Shown here piece after piece: positions 52,899-62,690 of a DNA stretch of 64,000 bases. Numbering within the stretch: position 1 is the stretch's first letter; each line of letters begins with the position of its first letter. The position numbers and the translations under genes are program-made. This DNA is from Neisseria elongata subsp. elongata (GTDB taxonomy: Bacteria > Pseudomonadota > Gammaproteobacteria > Burkholderiales > Neisseriaceae), in assembly GCF_900113545.1 (NCBI RefSeq), contig NZ_FOPS01000007.1, positions 48,951-112,950 of the forward strand, given 5' to 3'. The notes beneath the pieces are model-generated. The model had not been told where the DNA came from and ran no database searches. It saw nothing but the letters and a program-made list of their open reading frames with translations.

Positions 52899-54239
52899 AT
52901 GGCAAAAAAATATTTCGGCACCGACGGCATGCGCGGCGAAGTAGGGCAGTTTCCGATTACGCCCGAATTTGTATTGAAACTGGGCTATGCGGCCGGACGG
53001 GTGCTGGTGCATCACGACGGCAAAGGCCGTCCTACGGTGCTTATCGGCAAAGACACCCGAATCTCTGGCTATATGCTGGAAGCCGCGCTGGTGGCGGGAT
53101 TTACCGCGGCGGGTGTGAACGTTATCCAAACCGGACCGCTGCCCACGCCCGGCGTGGCCTATTTGACCCGTGCGCTGCGTTTGGCGGCGGGCGTGATGAT
53201 TTCCGCCTCGCATAATGCGTATGCCGACAACGGCATCAAATTCTTCGCCGCCGGCGGCGTGAAATTGAGCGACAAAATAGAATTGGAAATCGAAGCCGAG
53301 TTGGAAAAAGAAATGCGGACGAAACCTTCGTCCGAACTGGGTCGGGCGCGTAGGATCAGCGGTGCCGACGACCGCTACATCGAATTTTGCAAATCCACCT
53401 TCCCCAGCCAGTTCGACCTGCGCGGCCTGAAATTGGTGGTGGATACCGCCAACGGCGCAGGCTACGGCGTCGCGCCCAAAGTGTTTCACGAGCTGGGGGC
53501 GGAAGTCGTGAGCATCGGCGACGAACCCAACGGCTACAACATCAACGACAAATGCGGTGCAACCCATCCGAAAACTTTGCAGGCGGCAGTGCTGCAAAGC
53601 GAAGCCGATTACGGCGTGGCACTGGACGGCGACGGCGACCGCCTGATGATGGTGGATAAAAACGGCAAAGTTTACGACGGCGACAAGCTGATTTACGTGA
53701 TTGCCAAAGCACGGGCGAAAGAAGGGCAGTCCTTCGGCGGCGTGGTCGGCACCGTGATGACCAATATGGCGATGGAACTGGCTTTGGCGGAGAAAAACAT
53801 CCCCTTCGCCCGTGCCAAAGTCGGCGACCGCTATGTGTTGGAGCAATTAAACGAGCGCGGCTGGCAGATTGGCGGCGAGGCTTCCGGCCACATCCTCTGC
53901 ATGGACAAACACAATACCGGCGACGGCATCATTTCCGCCCTTCAAGTGTTTGCCGCGCTGCAAGTGCTGGGTCAGGATTTGGAAACGGCGGTGGATTGGA
54001 AAGCCTTTCCGCAAACCATGATCAACGTCGGTATCCAAAAAGGCCAAGATTGGCAGGCGGCGTCGGCTGCCGTGTTGGCCGAAGTGGAAAAAGAATTGGA
54101 AGGCAAGGGGCGCGTGGTACTGCGCGCTTCGGGCACCGAACCCGTCGTCCGCGTGATGGTGGAAGCGCGCCAGCTGGATTGGGCGCGCCAAGGGGCGGAA
54201 CGGATTGCCGCCGCCATCCAAAATCCGGCTAAGAAATAG
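52899..54239 (+). CDS. glmM: Phosphoglucosamine mutase
   Basis: This 446-residue enzyme interconverts glucosamine-6- and glucosamine-1-phosphate for peptidoglycan and LOS precursors. The start [16 protein letters not shown], the phosphoserine loop [13 protein letters not shown] (Ser104), the metal loop [12 protein letters not shown] and the sugar loop GGEASGHI are all intact. The tail [14 protein letters not shown] binds phosphate. GGAGAACG precedes the ATG. No terminator separates it clearly from the following DUS cluster. Confidence 0.97.
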   Translation: MAKKYFGTDGMRGEVGQFPITPEFVLKLGYAAGRVLVHHDGKGRPTVLIGKDTRISGYMLEAALVAGFTAAGVNVIQTGPLPTPGVAYLTRALRLAAGVMISASHNAYADNGIKFFAAGGVKLSDKIELEIEAELEKEMRTKPSSELGRARRISGADDRYIEFCKSTFPSQFDLRGLKLVVDTANGAGYGVAPKVFHELGAEVVSIGDEPNGYNINDKCGATHPKTLQAAVLQSEADYGVALDGDGDRLMMVDKNGKVYDGDKLIYVIAKARAKEGQSFGGVVGTVMTNMAMELALAEKNIPFARAKVGDRYVLEQLNERGWQIGGEASGHILCMDKHNTGDGIISALQVFAALQVLGQDLETAVDWKAFPQTMINVGIQKGQDWQAASAAVLAEVEKELEGKGRVVLRASGTEPVVRVMVEARQLDWARQGAERIAAAIQNPAKK

Positions 54240-54271
54240 TCTCAGGCCGTCTGAAAGGCGGTGGGATGAGG

Positions 54272-54277
54272 TATAAT
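54272..54277 (+). promoter_or_regulatory. Candidate -10 of the dedA promoter
   Basis: A perfect TATAAT sits between two DUS copies, 108 bases before the ATG; no good -35 is seen. Confidence 0.35.
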
Positions 54278-54384
54278 CCGCCTGCTTTCAGACGGCTGAA
54301 ACATGTTTTTCAGACGGCCTGGACGGAGCGGTATCCAAGCCGCGTGTTTTTATTTGACCAAAACCACGGAAGAGAGCAGGGCTT

Positions 54385-55038
54385 ATGGCCGCGCTGTTAG
54401 AAAGTTTTTTCCTCCAATACGGGTATGCAGCCGTATTCGCGGTATTGATTGCCTGCGGTTTCGGCGTTCCGATTCCCGAAGACATTACCTTGGTTACCGG
54501 AGGCATCATTTCGGGCTTGGGTTATACAGACGTGCACATCATGGTGGTCGTCGGCATGCTTGGAGTGCTGGCCGGCGACGGTTTGGTATTTGCCGCAGGC
54601 CGCATCTGGGGCGACAATATCCTTAAATTCCGCCCCATTGCCCGCGTAATGACGCCGAAACGTTACACACAGGTGGAGCAGAAGTTCGAAAAATACGGCA
54701 ACTGGGTGCTGTTTGTCGCCCGCTTCCTGCCCGGCTTGCGCACGCCGATTTTTATGACCGCCGGCATCAGCCGCAAAGTCTCGGTTTTGCGCTTCATCGT
54801 GATGGACGGGCTGGCTGCGCTGATTTCCGTGCCTGTGTGGGTTTATTTGGGCGATTACGGCGCGTCCAACCGCGAATGGCTGATGAAGACCGTGCATCAG
54901 CTCCAGCACGGACTGTTTGCCCTGATCGGCATCGGTGCGGTGATATTGGGCTGGTTCTGGTGGCGCAAACGCACGCGCAGCCGCTTTTTCCGCCAAAAAA
55001 TTGCCGAAGTCCGCAGCAGGCGGCGCGGGGGAAATTAA
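54385..55038 (+). CDS. DedA family membrane protein
   Basis: This 217-residue SNARE-associated (DedA/VTT) protein has re-entrant and membrane helices with the signatures GFGVPIPEDITLVTGG, GDGLVFAAGRIWG and FVARFLPGLRTPIFMTAG, the last holding the conserved arginines. DedA proteins flip polyprenyl phosphates or phospholipids and support envelope homeostasis. A basic tail (RKRTRSRFFRQK) ends it. A hairpin terminator follows. Confidence 0.92.
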   Translation: MAALLESFFLQYGYAAVFAVLIACGFGVPIPEDITLVTGGIISGLGYTDVHIMVVVGMLGVLAGDGLVFAAGRIWGDNILKFRPIARVMTPKRYTQVEQKFEKYGNWVLFVARFLPGLRTPIFMTAGISRKVSVLRFIVMDGLAALISVPVWVYLGDYGASNREWLMKTVHQLQHGLFALIGIGAVILGWFWWRKRTRSRFFRQKIAEVRSRRRGGN

Positions 55039-55058
55039 ATACGCATAAAACCTTATAC

Positions 55059-55097
55059 AAAAAGCAGCCTGAATGTTCCGTGTTCGGGCTGCTTTTT
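55059..55097. terminator. Intrinsic terminator after dedA
   Basis: AAAAAGCAGCCTGAA and TTCGGGCTGCTTTTT form a long stem with one mismatch, followed by T residues. Confidence 0.85.
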
Positions 55098-55192
55098 ATG
55101 ATTTTATGACTGGTCGGTACTCGACGGTTTTATCGACCGTCCATGAACATCGTTTATCCGATATATAAACACTCAATAGAGGAAGCCCGAAT

Positions 55193-55759
55193 ATGATGCA
55201 CAAACTGTTCTTTATCCTTCTGTTTGCCGCCACGGCCGCCGCAGCGTCCGAACCGGTCAAAATCGCCCAATCCCCCGACGGTAATTTGGAAATCCTGCAA
55301 AAACAATCCGATGGCAGTTATATGCTTTATACGCGCTACCGTGCAGGCCGTCTGAAAGAATGGACGGACACGCCCCGCGAGCCTGAAATCAAATGGCACG
55401 GCAATACCGCCTCGGTGCGTATTTCGGGCGGCAGTTATTCTTCGATAGATGAATTTACTGACGGCCGCCGCCGTTATACCGCCTCCAATTTGGTTGCCTT
55501 AAATGAAGCCGACGGCTGCTATTTGGGTACGGATGACAAAGGCCGGCTGGCTTTCGCCAAACTGTTCGACCCTGAAAACGCCGTCCGCCTGAGTGTCCGG
55601 CCGAAAGACATGATGCGTACCGCCACGCCGCTTTCCACGCTCGATTATCAGGAGAGCCGTTTTCTGGCCAACGGCGATTTCCGGCTGGTTTACACCAACC
55701 GCGCCGAAGGCACTTCAAGGCAAATATTCCGCCGGCCTTGTCAAACGGCGGGCAGGTAA
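55193..55759 (+). CDS. Secreted or periplasmic hypothetical protein, 188 aa
   Basis: A signal peptide (MMHKLFFILLFAATAAAAS, cleavage likely after AAA) precedes a beta-rich domain with segments SPDGNLEILQKQSDGSYMLY, HGNTASVRISGGSYSSID and NGDFRLVYTNRA. I do not recognise the family. The ribosome site AGAGGA lies 10-15 bases upstream; the second Met at 55196 is an equal alternative. An internal DUS encodes RAGRLKEW. A perfect palindrome of fused DUS follows the stop. Confidence 0.75.
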   Translation: MMHKLFFILLFAATAAAASEPVKIAQSPDGNLEILQKQSDGSYMLYTRYRAGRLKEWTDTPREPEIKWHGNTASVRISGGSYSSIDEFTDGRRRYTASNLVALNEADGCYLGTDDKGRLAFAKLFDPENAVRLSVRPKDMMRTATPLSTLDYQESRFLANGDFRLVYTNRAEGTSRQIFRRPCQTAGR

Positions 55760-55766
55760 GCGGCAT

Positions 55767-55804
55767 AAAAAGGTTTTCAGACGGCCGTCTGAAAACCTTT
55801 TTTC
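55767..55804. terminator. Perfect 36-bp palindrome from two overlapping DUS
   Basis: Positions 55767-55784 and 55785-55802 are exact reverse complements with no spacer, built from two opposed DUS sharing the central GGCC. A T-run ends it. In RNA the central bases would form the loop. Confidence 0.85.
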
Positions 55805-55960
55805 CTATGCGGTTGCCGTCCGTATGGCAGAAATGCCGTGTTTTTGTATTTTTCGGTTAAAATGAGTTGCCGTGCCGCAGCAGGCCGGGAAGCAGTGTTT
55901 CCCGAAACAATCACGATGCCTCCGCCCCGAAGGCGGGGTTTCGACCGAAAAGGCAAACCG

Positions 55961-56479
55961 ATGCATACCAAAACCCATAATATCTTTTTCGTCGGCCTGA
56001 TGGGGGCGGGCAAAACCACACTGGGACGGCAGTTGGCCAAGCAGCTGGAGCGGCCGTTTTACGACAGTGATCAAATCATTTGCGAACGCACCGGCGTATC
56101 GATACCCACCATTTTCGAAATGGAAGGCGAAGAGGGGTTCCGACTGCGCGAAACCGCCGTTATCGACGAGATGACCGCCTTATCGGGCATCGTGTTGGCT
56201 ACCGGCGGCGGCGCGGTAACGCGGGAGGAAAACCGCCGCTGCCTGCGCGGGCGCGGCACAGTGGTTTACCTTCATGCCAAGCCGGAAGTGCTGCTGGAGC
56301 GCACGCGCTACGATAAAAACCGGCCGCTGCTGCAAGTGGCCGATCCGCTGGCGAAACTGGAAGCACTCTATGCCGCCCGCGATCCGCTTTACCGCCAAAC
56401 CGCACATCTGGTTGTCGAAGCCGGCGGCGGCAATTGTCAGAAAACCGCCGCCGCCATTTTGCACATGCTACAGGACTGA
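55961..56479 (+). CDS. aroK: Shikimate kinase
   Basis: This 172-residue P-loop kinase phosphorylates shikimate. The P-loop GLMGAGKT is at residues 12-19. [10 protein letters not shown] supplies the shikimate-binding Asp, [13 protein letters not shown] the Glu/Arg pair and LATGGGAV the glycine-rich loop; the lid has DKNRPLL. The ATG at 55961 starts the domain; longer upstream reading is unlikely. It overlaps the common aroK-aroB unit, with three bases between the genes. In meningococci pilQ lies upstream of aroK; here it does not. Confidence 0.96.
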   Translation: MHTKTHNIFFVGLMGAGKTTLGRQLAKQLERPFYDSDQIICERTGVSIPTIFEMEGEEGFRLRETAVIDEMTALSGIVLATGGGAVTREENRRCLRGRGTVVYLHAKPEVLLERTRYDKNRPLLQVADPLAKLEALYAARDPLYRQTAHLVVEAGGGNCQKTAAAILHMLQD

Positions 56480-56482
56480 ATC

Positions 56483-57568
56483 ATGCACACGCTCACCGTT
56501 GCCGCACCGTCGCACAGCTACCCCATCTTCATCGGCCAAAACCTGCTGGCCGGATTGGCCGGGCACATCCGCCCGTATATCGGCAAAAAAGCCGCCGTCA
56601 TTACCAATGAAACCGTCGCGCCGCTCTATTTGGCCGCCGTTCAGACGGCCTTGGACGAGTTGGGGACGGAACATTTCGCCGTCATCCTGCCCGACGGTGA
56701 GCAATTTAAAAATTGGCAGTCGCTCAATCATATTTACGACAAATTGCTGGAAAACCGGGCCGAACGCGGCACGACGCTGATTGCGCTCGGCGGCGGCGTA
56801 ATCGGCGATACGGTCGGATTTGCCGCCGCCACCTACCAGCGCGGCGCGCCCTTTATCCAGATACCGACCACATTGTTGAGCCAGGTCGATTCGTCTGTGG
56901 GCGGCAAAACCGCCGTCAATCATCCGTTGGGCAAGAATATGATCGGCGCGTTTTACCAGCCGCAGGCGGTGTTTGCCGATTTGGATGTTTTGTCCACACT
57001 GCCGCCGCGCGAGTTTGCCGCCGGCATGGCCGAAGTGGTCAAATACGGCGTGTTGGGCGATGCCGAATTTTTGGACTGGCTGGAAGGAAATATGGCCGGG
57101 CTGATGGCGCAACAGCCCGATTTGCTGGCGCAGGCGGTGTATCACTGCTGCAAGATGAAGGCCGAAATCGTCGCTGCCGACGAAACCGAACGCGGCATCC
57201 GCGCCTGGCTGAACCTGGGGCATACGTTCGGCCATGCCATCGAAGCGGAAATGGGTTACGGCGTGTGGCTGCACGGCGAAGCGGTGGCGGCGGGCATGGT
57301 GCTGGCCTGCCGTTTGGCGGAACAGGAAGGCCGTCTGAAAGCGGCCGATACCGCCCGAATCGCCGCCTTGCTGCAACAGGCCGGTCTGCCTGCCGAACCG
57401 CCGCGCTTTCCTTTTGAACGTTGGATTGAGCATATGCGCCACGACAAAAAAGTCAGCGACGGTGTGATGCGGTTTGTCGGTTTGGACAAACTCGGCCGCG
57501 CCAATATTACCGCCATAAGCGATATGGAAATCCTGCATCGCGTATTGCAGCCTTATTTGCCGGCATAA
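56483..57568 (+). CDS. aroB: 3-dehydroquinate synthase
   Basis: This 361-residue NAD- and zinc-dependent enzyme makes dehydroquinate from DAHP. Conserved parts are [53 protein letters not shown], and the zinc ligands in [19 protein letters not shown] and [11 protein letters not shown]. It follows aroK after three bases, so they are cotranscribed. A DUS-like sequence encodes EGRLKAA. Confidence 0.97.
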   Translation: MHTLTVAAPSHSYPIFIGQNLLAGLAGHIRPYIGKKAAVITNETVAPLYLAAVQTALDELGTEHFAVILPDGEQFKNWQSLNHIYDKLLENRAERGTTLIALGGGVIGDTVGFAAATYQRGAPFIQIPTTLLSQVDSSVGGKTAVNHPLGKNMIGAFYQPQAVFADLDVLSTLPPREFAAGMAEVVKYGVLGDAEFLDWLEGNMAGLMAQQPDLLAQAVYHCCKMKAEIVAADETERGIRAWLNLGHTFGHAIEAEMGYGVWLHGEAVAAGMVLACRLAEQEGRLKAADTARIAALLQQAGLPAEPPRFPFERWIEHMRHDKKVSDGVMRFVGLDKLGRANITAISDMEILHRVLQPYLPA

Positions 57569-57570
57569 AC

Positions 57571-57612
57571 TTTTTCAGACGGCCTCAGTTGCGATGAGGC
57601 CGTCTGAAAAAA
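57571..57612. terminator. Inverted DUS pair after aroB
   Basis: TTTTTCAGACGGCCTCA and its complement form a 17-bp stem with a 6-nt loop. Confidence 0.7.
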
Positions 57613-57624
57613 GGAGGGTGTAAA

Positions 57625-58164
57625 ATGTCTCATCGATTCCGATTGATACTGCGGGTTATATGGTTTCTTGTCTGGCGGTTGGCCGCGTCCGCACTGGTCG
57701 GGCTGGCGGCGTTTTACCTGCTGCCGCCTTTGAAGGAGCAGTACGGCGGTGCGGCGGACAATGTAAACTTTTCCTTCCACATCATCGTCCGCAGCGATAA
57801 CGATAGCGGCTGGGCAGTCAAACGGTGGGAAGAATTCGACGCCGGCCGGGACAGGGTATGGACGGAAACTTTGGAGAGCGATTATTGCGAGCGATTGAAA
57901 GTTATCTGCCGTCTGGATAAGGTCGGTGCGGATGAGTACGAATTGGTTCGTACGGACCCTGTCGGCACGCAGATCAGCCGCTACCGCCTTGAAAATGCCC
58001 GTCCCAAACCTTTGGCCTATACCGCCGATTCGGTTTTTGCACGCATGGCTGCCGGATTGATCTGCGCCGTGTTCGCCCTGCTGCTGACCCTGATACCGCC
58101 GGTTTACCGCCTCTGGCGGCGCGACAAGGAAATTCAGGCGGCTGCCCGGCGGGGTAAAACATGA
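57625..58164 (+). CDS. Two-TM membrane hypothetical protein, 179 aa
   Basis: It has an N-terminal span (about 8-33, VIWFLVWRLAASALVGLAAF), a soluble region of about 95 residues presumably in the periplasm with two cysteines (YCERLKVICRL), and a C-terminal span (about 138-162, MAAGLICAVFALLLTLIPPV) followed by a basic tail. AGGAGG precedes the ATG. I do not recognise a family. Confidence 0.75.
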   Translation: MSHRFRLILRVIWFLVWRLAASALVGLAAFYLLPPLKEQYGGAADNVNFSFHIIVRSDNDSGWAVKRWEEFDAGRDRVWTETLESDYCERLKVICRLDKVGADEYELVRTDPVGTQISRYRLENARPKPLAYTADSVFARMAAGLICAVFALLLTLIPPVYRLWRRDKEIQAAARRGKT

Positions 58165-58252
58165 TTAGCCGTTGTTTCGCCTGTTTCGCAGAATATACAT
58201 TTCAACGGCATCCGTCCTTTTCCTGACAGTTGCAGTTTTGCCAAACCCGTGC

Positions 58253-58290
58253 TTTCAGACGGCCCGAATCCCGATGAGGCCGTCTGAAAA
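58253..58290. terminator. Inverted DUS pair upstream of the Pat-like gene
   Basis: A slightly imperfect DUS stem (TTTCAGACGGC against its complement) with a 13-nt loop. Confidence 0.5.
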
Positions 58291-58317
58291 CCTCAAACCC
58301 GACGCAAGGAGTCCGTC

Positions 58318-60504
58318 ATGCTGCCCCCGCATCCGCTGCATTCCCTGTTTGCCGCACGGCATATCGCCGTTATCGGAGCCAGCCAGCGTTCCGAAACTTT
58401 AGGCGGCCGCGTGTTTGCCTCCATGCTGAATCACTCCTTTCAAGGGCGGCTGACGCCGGTGAATTTGCGCCATCCGACGGTGGCCGGCTTGCAGGCCTAT
58501 GCCCAAATCAGCCAGATTGACGACAAGCCTGATGCGGCGGTTGCAGTCTGCCATGCCTCCGCCCACCCCGGTATTGCCGCCGCCTGTATCCGCCTGCGTA
58601 TCCCGCATTTATTGTGCATTGCGGACGACGGCGGTTACGACGGGGAATCGCTGGCACGCCTGCAGAAGGCTGCCGCTTCGGGCAGGACGCAGATTATCCT
58701 GTGCAGTGCCGACGGTTTCAACCTGCCCGCGCAAAATCTTTATGCCAACGTATATTCACACGCTCCCGAGGCGGGGAAAATTGCCGTCGTCGGTTTCGCG
58801 GCGGGCTTTTGCAGCGATGTGATGCAATATCTTCGCGATTCGCCGGCCGGATACAGTTTTACGGTAAACCTGACCGGGCAGCTTGCAACGCCGTTGCCGT
58901 GGCTGGACTGGTTTCGCGAAGATGCGGGCAGCCATATTTTGATTGTCCAATACCCGGCCCAACCCGATGCCGCCTTTTTCAGCACCTTGCGGCAGGCGGC
59001 GCAACGGAAAAACGTCATTCTGTACACGGGGCGGAGCATGTGCGGACGCGAGAAACAGATTGCGCGCCACTTGGCCGAGCGCAGCGGTGCCTTGCCTGCG
59101 TTTACCCCCGACGAACTCCGTGCAGCCGTTTGGGCGGCGCAAATACCGCGCAAACTCCGTTCCGGCAGCCTGCATGTGCTGTCGGACAGCGAGGCAGGTT
59201 GGCTGTGCGACGCGGCTGAGGAAAGCGGCCTGAAGGTGCACCGCCTTCCCGCCGTCGGCCGACAATCCAACGCCTTGGTGTGGCGCGACACTGCCGCCGC
59301 CGCGTTGCAGCAGGAAAATTGCCGTGCCCTATTGGTACAGACCGATGGCGGGCGCGACACCGTTTCCCAGCTGATGCAGTTGCAGCAGGGCGAAACACCG
59401 CTGTATCTGGTTTCCCCGTTTTCAGACGGCCTCTTCGGTTTCAAAAGTCCGCAACAGGCCTTGGCCGCCGTTGCGGCGCAAAACAGCTGGCAACGGCTGA
59501 GGCGGCGGCAGCAAACCGCAGCCAAACCGCCCCATTCTCCGCCTGTTCCGCCGAATCTGCCGCAGGCGCGGCAGTATGCGGGCAACGGCCGCGACTTCCT
59601 TGCCGTACTGCACCTGCCGCCGCAAGAAGGGCAAAACCTTTTTTCAGACGGTCTGCTGACTTACACCGTCGAACCGCATTACGGCGCGGTATTGCATGCC
59701 GAATGCGGAAGCAAGCAGTCGGTACTGTTGCCGCCTTTCGATACCGCCGACGCGCGCCGTTTGTGCCGCCTGTTCGGACAGCGGAAATTGGCGGCGGCGT
59801 TGGAACAGGTGCTGTATTCCTTTAGCCACACCGCTTATCGGTTGTTGCCTTTGCGGGCTGTGCGTATCGGCGTCGATTCCGAAAATGCGGTAATGCAAAC
59901 CAAGGATTTCGTTTGGAATGAGGGTGAAGGCGGTGCCAGCCAACCCCTGCCGCTGCTGCCCGAAGCACCGTTTTCAGACGGCCGTTTTTTCAGTGCGCGC
60001 AACGGCGAAATCCTCCTGATCCGCCACTTGCTGCCGGAAGATGCCGATGCATTGCAGCAATTTGTCCGCAGCCTGAGCGATGCGGATCGGAAAAGCCGGT
60101 TTATGAATGCGGTTAAGGAATTGTCCGCCGCCCAACTGGCGCAGTTCAGCCGGACGGATTACACGCGGGAAACCGCTTTGGCCGCCTGTTCGGGCAGCGG
60201 GGAAATCGTCGGCTGGGCGCAATACGGCTGCCTCCGTTTCCCCGATGCATGCGAATTTTCGATTACCGTGTCGGAAAGCATGAAAGGGCAGTGGTTGGCG
60301 GTACACCTGATGGAAGAATTGATTGCCTGCGCCAAAAAGCAGGGCTACCGGTCAATGTGTGCCGAAATCCTTGCAGAAAACACGGCCATGCTCGGTTTGG
60401 CGGCCAAATTGGGCTTTCAATCCGAACCTTCCGCGGAAGACAATCAACTTTTTACTTCCGTGCTGACATGGCAAAAAGAAAGCCGTCGCAGGCTGCCGAA
60501 ATAA
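58318..60504 (+). CDS. Pat/PatZ-like GNAT protein with a shortened acyl-CoA ligase-like part
   Basis: This 728-residue protein has a CoA-binding Rossmann domain (HIAVIGASQRSETLGGRVF, 15-33) and succinyl-CoA-ligase-like domains (about 150-370). Only the second half of an ATP-grasp domain remains (about 435-545), and a C-terminal GNAT fold has the acetyl-CoA pattern VSESMKGQWLAVHLMEEL. E. coli PatZ, a lysine acetyltransferase that inactivates acetyl-CoA synthetase, has about 886 residues, so about 150 are lost here, mainly the ATP-binding half. Three in-frame DUS encode FSDGL or FSDGR at domain borders. Activity as an acetyltransferase is inferred. Confidence 0.82.
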   Translation: MLPPHPLHSLFAARHIAVIGASQRSETLGGRVFASMLNHSFQGRLTPVNLRHPTVAGLQAYAQISQIDDKPDAAVAVCHASAHPGIAAACIRLRIPHLLCIADDGGYDGESLARLQKAAASGRTQIILCSADGFNLPAQNLYANVYSHAPEAGKIAVVGFAAGFCSDVMQYLRDSPAGYSFTVNLTGQLATPLPWLDWFREDAGSHILIVQYPAQPDAAFFSTLRQAAQRKNVILYTGRSMCGREKQIARHLAERSGALPAFTPDELRAAVWAAQIPRKLRSGSLHVLSDSEAGWLCDAAEESGLKVHRLPAVGRQSNALVWRDTAAAALQQENCRALLVQTDGGRDTVSQLMQLQQGETPLYLVSPFSDGLFGFKSPQQALAAVAAQNSWQRLRRRQQTAAKPPHSPPVPPNLPQARQYAGNGRDFLAVLHLPPQEGQNLFSDGLLTYTVEPHYGAVLHAECGSKQSVLLPPFDTADARRLCRLFGQRKLAAALEQVLYSFSHTAYRLLPLRAVRIGVDSENAVMQTKDFVWNEGEGGASQPLPLLPEAPFSDGRFFSARNGEILLIRHLLPEDADALQQFVRSLSDADRKSRFMNAVKELSAAQLAQFSRTDYTRETALAACSGSGEIVGWAQYGCLRFPDACEFSITVSESMKGQWLAVHLMEELIACAKKQGYRSMCAEILAENTAMLGLAAKLGFQSEPSAEDNQLFTSVLTWQKESRRRLPK

Positions 60505-60508
60505 ATAC

Positions 60509-60538
60509 TTGCATCCTTAGCGGAAAATGGCCTAAAAT
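60509..60538 (+). promoter_or_regulatory. Promoter of the rpsP operon
   Basis: TTGCAT (60509-60514), 18 bases and TAAAAT (60533-60538), 45 bases before the rpsP ATG. Confidence 0.65.
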
Positions 60539-60582
60539 CGCCCGTTTTCTGTATATCCGAATTTTAATCAAGGAAATCGAAC

Positions 60583-60831
60583 ATGGTAGTTATCCGTTTG
60601 GCCCGTGGCGGCTCAAAAAAACGTCCTTTTTACAACATTGTGGCAACTGACCGCCGCAACCGCCGCGACGGCCGTTTCATCGAACGCGTAGGTTTTTACA
60701 ATCCTGTTGCAAACGAAAAACAGGAACGCGTGCGCTTGGATGCCGAGCGTCTGAACCACTGGATCGCGCAGGGCGCACAGTTGAGCGAATCCGTTGCCAA
60801 ACTGGTTAAAGAGCAACAGGCAGCCGCTTAA
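60583..60831 (+). CDS. rpsP: 30S ribosomal protein S16
   Basis: This 82-residue protein starts [20 protein letters not shown] and has [16 protein letters not shown], the S16 core. It stabilises the 5' domain of 16S rRNA during assembly. It is first in rpsP-rimM-trmD-rplS, six bases before rimM. Confidence 0.98.
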   Translation: MVVIRLARGGSKKRPFYNIVATDRRNRRDGRFIERVGFYNPVANEKQERVRLDAERLNHWIAQGAQLSESVAKLVKEQQAAA

Positions 60832-60837
60832 TTCCCT

Positions 60838-61347
60838 ATGAAACCCGAAACTCAATGGGTAGCCATGGGCTACATCAAAGGCGCATTCGGCGTAAAAGGC
60901 TGGGTAAAAGTAGCCGCAGATACCGAATACAGCGACAGCCTGCTGGACTACCCGGAGTGGCGTTTGCGTAAAGACAAAGATGTCCGTACCGTTGCCGTCG
61001 AAAGCGGCAAACTGAACGGTGACGGCCTCCAAGTCAAATTCTCAGGAATAGACGATCGTGATGCGGCGCATCTGTTGCGCGGCTATACGGTGGAAATCAG
61101 CCGGGAAGATTTTGCCCCCGCCGATGAAGACGAATATTACTGGGCCGATTTGGTCGGCATGACCGTAACCAACCGTGAAGGCAACGTCCTCGGCGTTGTC
61201 GATAATATGATGGAAACCGGTGCCCACGATATTTTGGTGGTGCGGGGTGAATACGGTCAGAAACTGATTCCCTTCGTCGGGCAGTTTATTGACGATGTCA
61301 ATCGGGAAAGTAAAACGATTATTGCCGATTGGGGCTTGGATTATTGA
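60838..61347 (+). CDS. rimM: Ribosome maturation factor RimM
   Basis: This 169-residue protein has an N-terminal beta-barrel ([16 protein letters not shown]) and a PRC barrel ([17 protein letters not shown], then [15 protein letters not shown]). It binds S19 and promotes 30S head maturation. Its TGA shares one base with the trmD ATG. Confidence 0.97.
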   Translation: MKPETQWVAMGYIKGAFGVKGWVKVAADTEYSDSLLDYPEWRLRKDKDVRTVAVESGKLNGDGLQVKFSGIDDRDAAHLLRGYTVEISREDFAPADEDEYYWADLVGMTVTNREGNVLGVVDNMMETGAHDILVVRGEYGQKLIPFVGQFIDDVNRESKTIIADWGLDY

Positions 61348-62117
61348 TGAAAATCCAAGCGATTACCCTGTTCCCTGAAATGTTCGACAGCATTACCGGT
61401 TATGGTGTAACCGGCAGGGCGGCCAAGCAGGGGGTGTGGCAATTTTCCGCCATCAATCCTCGCCGTTTTGCAGATAACAAACTCGGCTACATAGACGACC
61501 GGCCTTTCGGCGGCGGGCCCGGAATGATTATGATGGCGCCGCCCTTAAAGGCAGCGATTGATGCCGCACAGGCTGAAACCATATCCGGCCGCGGCCGGGT
61601 GATTTATCTCAGTCCGCAAGGTAGCCCGCTGACACATGGCAAAGTATCCGAACTGGCTCGTCTGGATGATTTGATTTTGTTGTGCGGCCGTTATGAAGGT
61701 ATAGACGAACGTTTGCTGCAAAGCAGCGTAGATGAAGAAATCAGCATCGGCGATTTTGTCGTATCCGGCGGCGAATTGCCTGCCATGATGCTGATGGATG
61801 CAGTATTAAGATTGGTTCCGGGTGTGTTGGGCGATATGCAGTCTGCCGAGCAGGATTCTTTTTCAGACGGCCTGCTGGATTGTCCTCATTACACCAAACC
61901 ATTGGAATTTCAAGGCATGGTTGTTCCGGAGGTGTTACGTTCCGGAAATCATGGTTTGATTGCGCGGTGGCGGCTGAAACAGTCGTTGCAACGCACTTTG
62001 GCGCGCCGGCCCGATTTGCTGGCCAGGCGCAGTTTAATCCCACAGGAAGCCCGCCTCTTGCAGGAGATAGAGCAAGAGCAACAGGCAATCCCATTAGACT
62101 TAGGAAATAAACAATGA
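61347..62117 (+). CDS. trmD: tRNA (guanine-N1)-methyltransferase
   Basis: This 256-residue SPOUT enzyme makes m1G37 in tRNA. Signatures include [35 protein letters not shown] (knot and catalytic region), [17 protein letters not shown] and [14 protein letters not shown] at 61862-61873 encodes FSDGL in the conserved segment before LLDCPHY. It overlaps rimM by one base and rplS by four (ATGA), showing coupling. Confidence 0.97.
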   Translation: MKIQAITLFPEMFDSITGYGVTGRAAKQGVWQFSAINPRRFADNKLGYIDDRPFGGGPGMIMMAPPLKAAIDAAQAETISGRGRVIYLSPQGSPLTHGKVSELARLDDLILLCGRYEGIDERLLQSSVDEEISIGDFVVSGGELPAMMLMDAVLRLVPGVLGDMQSAEQDSFSDGLLDCPHYTKPLEFQGMVVPEVLRSGNHGLIARWRLKQSLQRTLARRPDLLARRSLIPQEARLLQEIEQEQQAIPLDLGNKQ

Positions 62118-62479
62118 ATCTGATTCAACAATTGGAACAAGAAGAAATTGCCCGCCTGGGTAAAACCATCCCTGAATTCGCGCCAGGCGACACCGTTGTC
62201 GTGCATGTCCGTGTAGTTGAGGGCAACCGCAGCCGTTTGCAGGCTTATGAAGGTGTAGTCATCTCCCGCCGCAACCGTGGTTTGAACAGCAACTTTATCG
62301 TGCGCAAAATTTCCAGCGGCGAAGGTGTGGAACGTACTTTCCAACTGTATTCTCCGGCTGTGGAAAAAATCGAAGTGAAACGCCGTGGTGATGTACGCCG
62401 TGCGAAACTGTACTACCTGCGTGGCCTGACTGGTAAAGCAGCCCGTATTAAAGAAAAACTGCCTGCCCGTAAAGGTTAA
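62114..62479 (+). CDS. rplS: 50S ribosomal protein L19
   Basis: This 121-residue protein contains [35 protein letters not shown] and [11 protein letters not shown], all typical of L19 at the subunit interface. It is the last gene of the operon and is followed by a strong terminator. Confidence 0.98.
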   Translation: MNLIQQLEQEEIARLGKTIPEFAPGDTVVVHVRVVEGNRSRLQAYEGVVISRRNRGLNSNFIVRKISSGEGVERTFQLYSPAVEKIEVKRRGDVRRAKLYYLRGLTGKAARIKEKLPARKG

Positions 62480-62496
62480 GGATTTTTCTGTAAAAA

Positions 62497-62524
62497 CCTG
62501 CCGTTTAAACGGCAGGTTTTTTTT
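62497..62524 (+). terminator. Intrinsic terminator of rplS
   Basis: CCTGCCGTTT and AAACGGCAGG are contiguous complements and are followed by eight T residues. Confidence 0.92.
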
Positions 62525-62690
62525 GTATTGAGAAATTTAAACTTTTCGAGATATTGATTTGTATAAATTTATTCTATGCAAATGGATACATGCTTTTGAT
62601 GCGGTGTAGGAATGACGCCGTATATTGCTTTGAAAAAGCAGCTATCTGCGATGAAGTGCGGCTCATCGGTATGCAATGTTTGTTTTCGGG

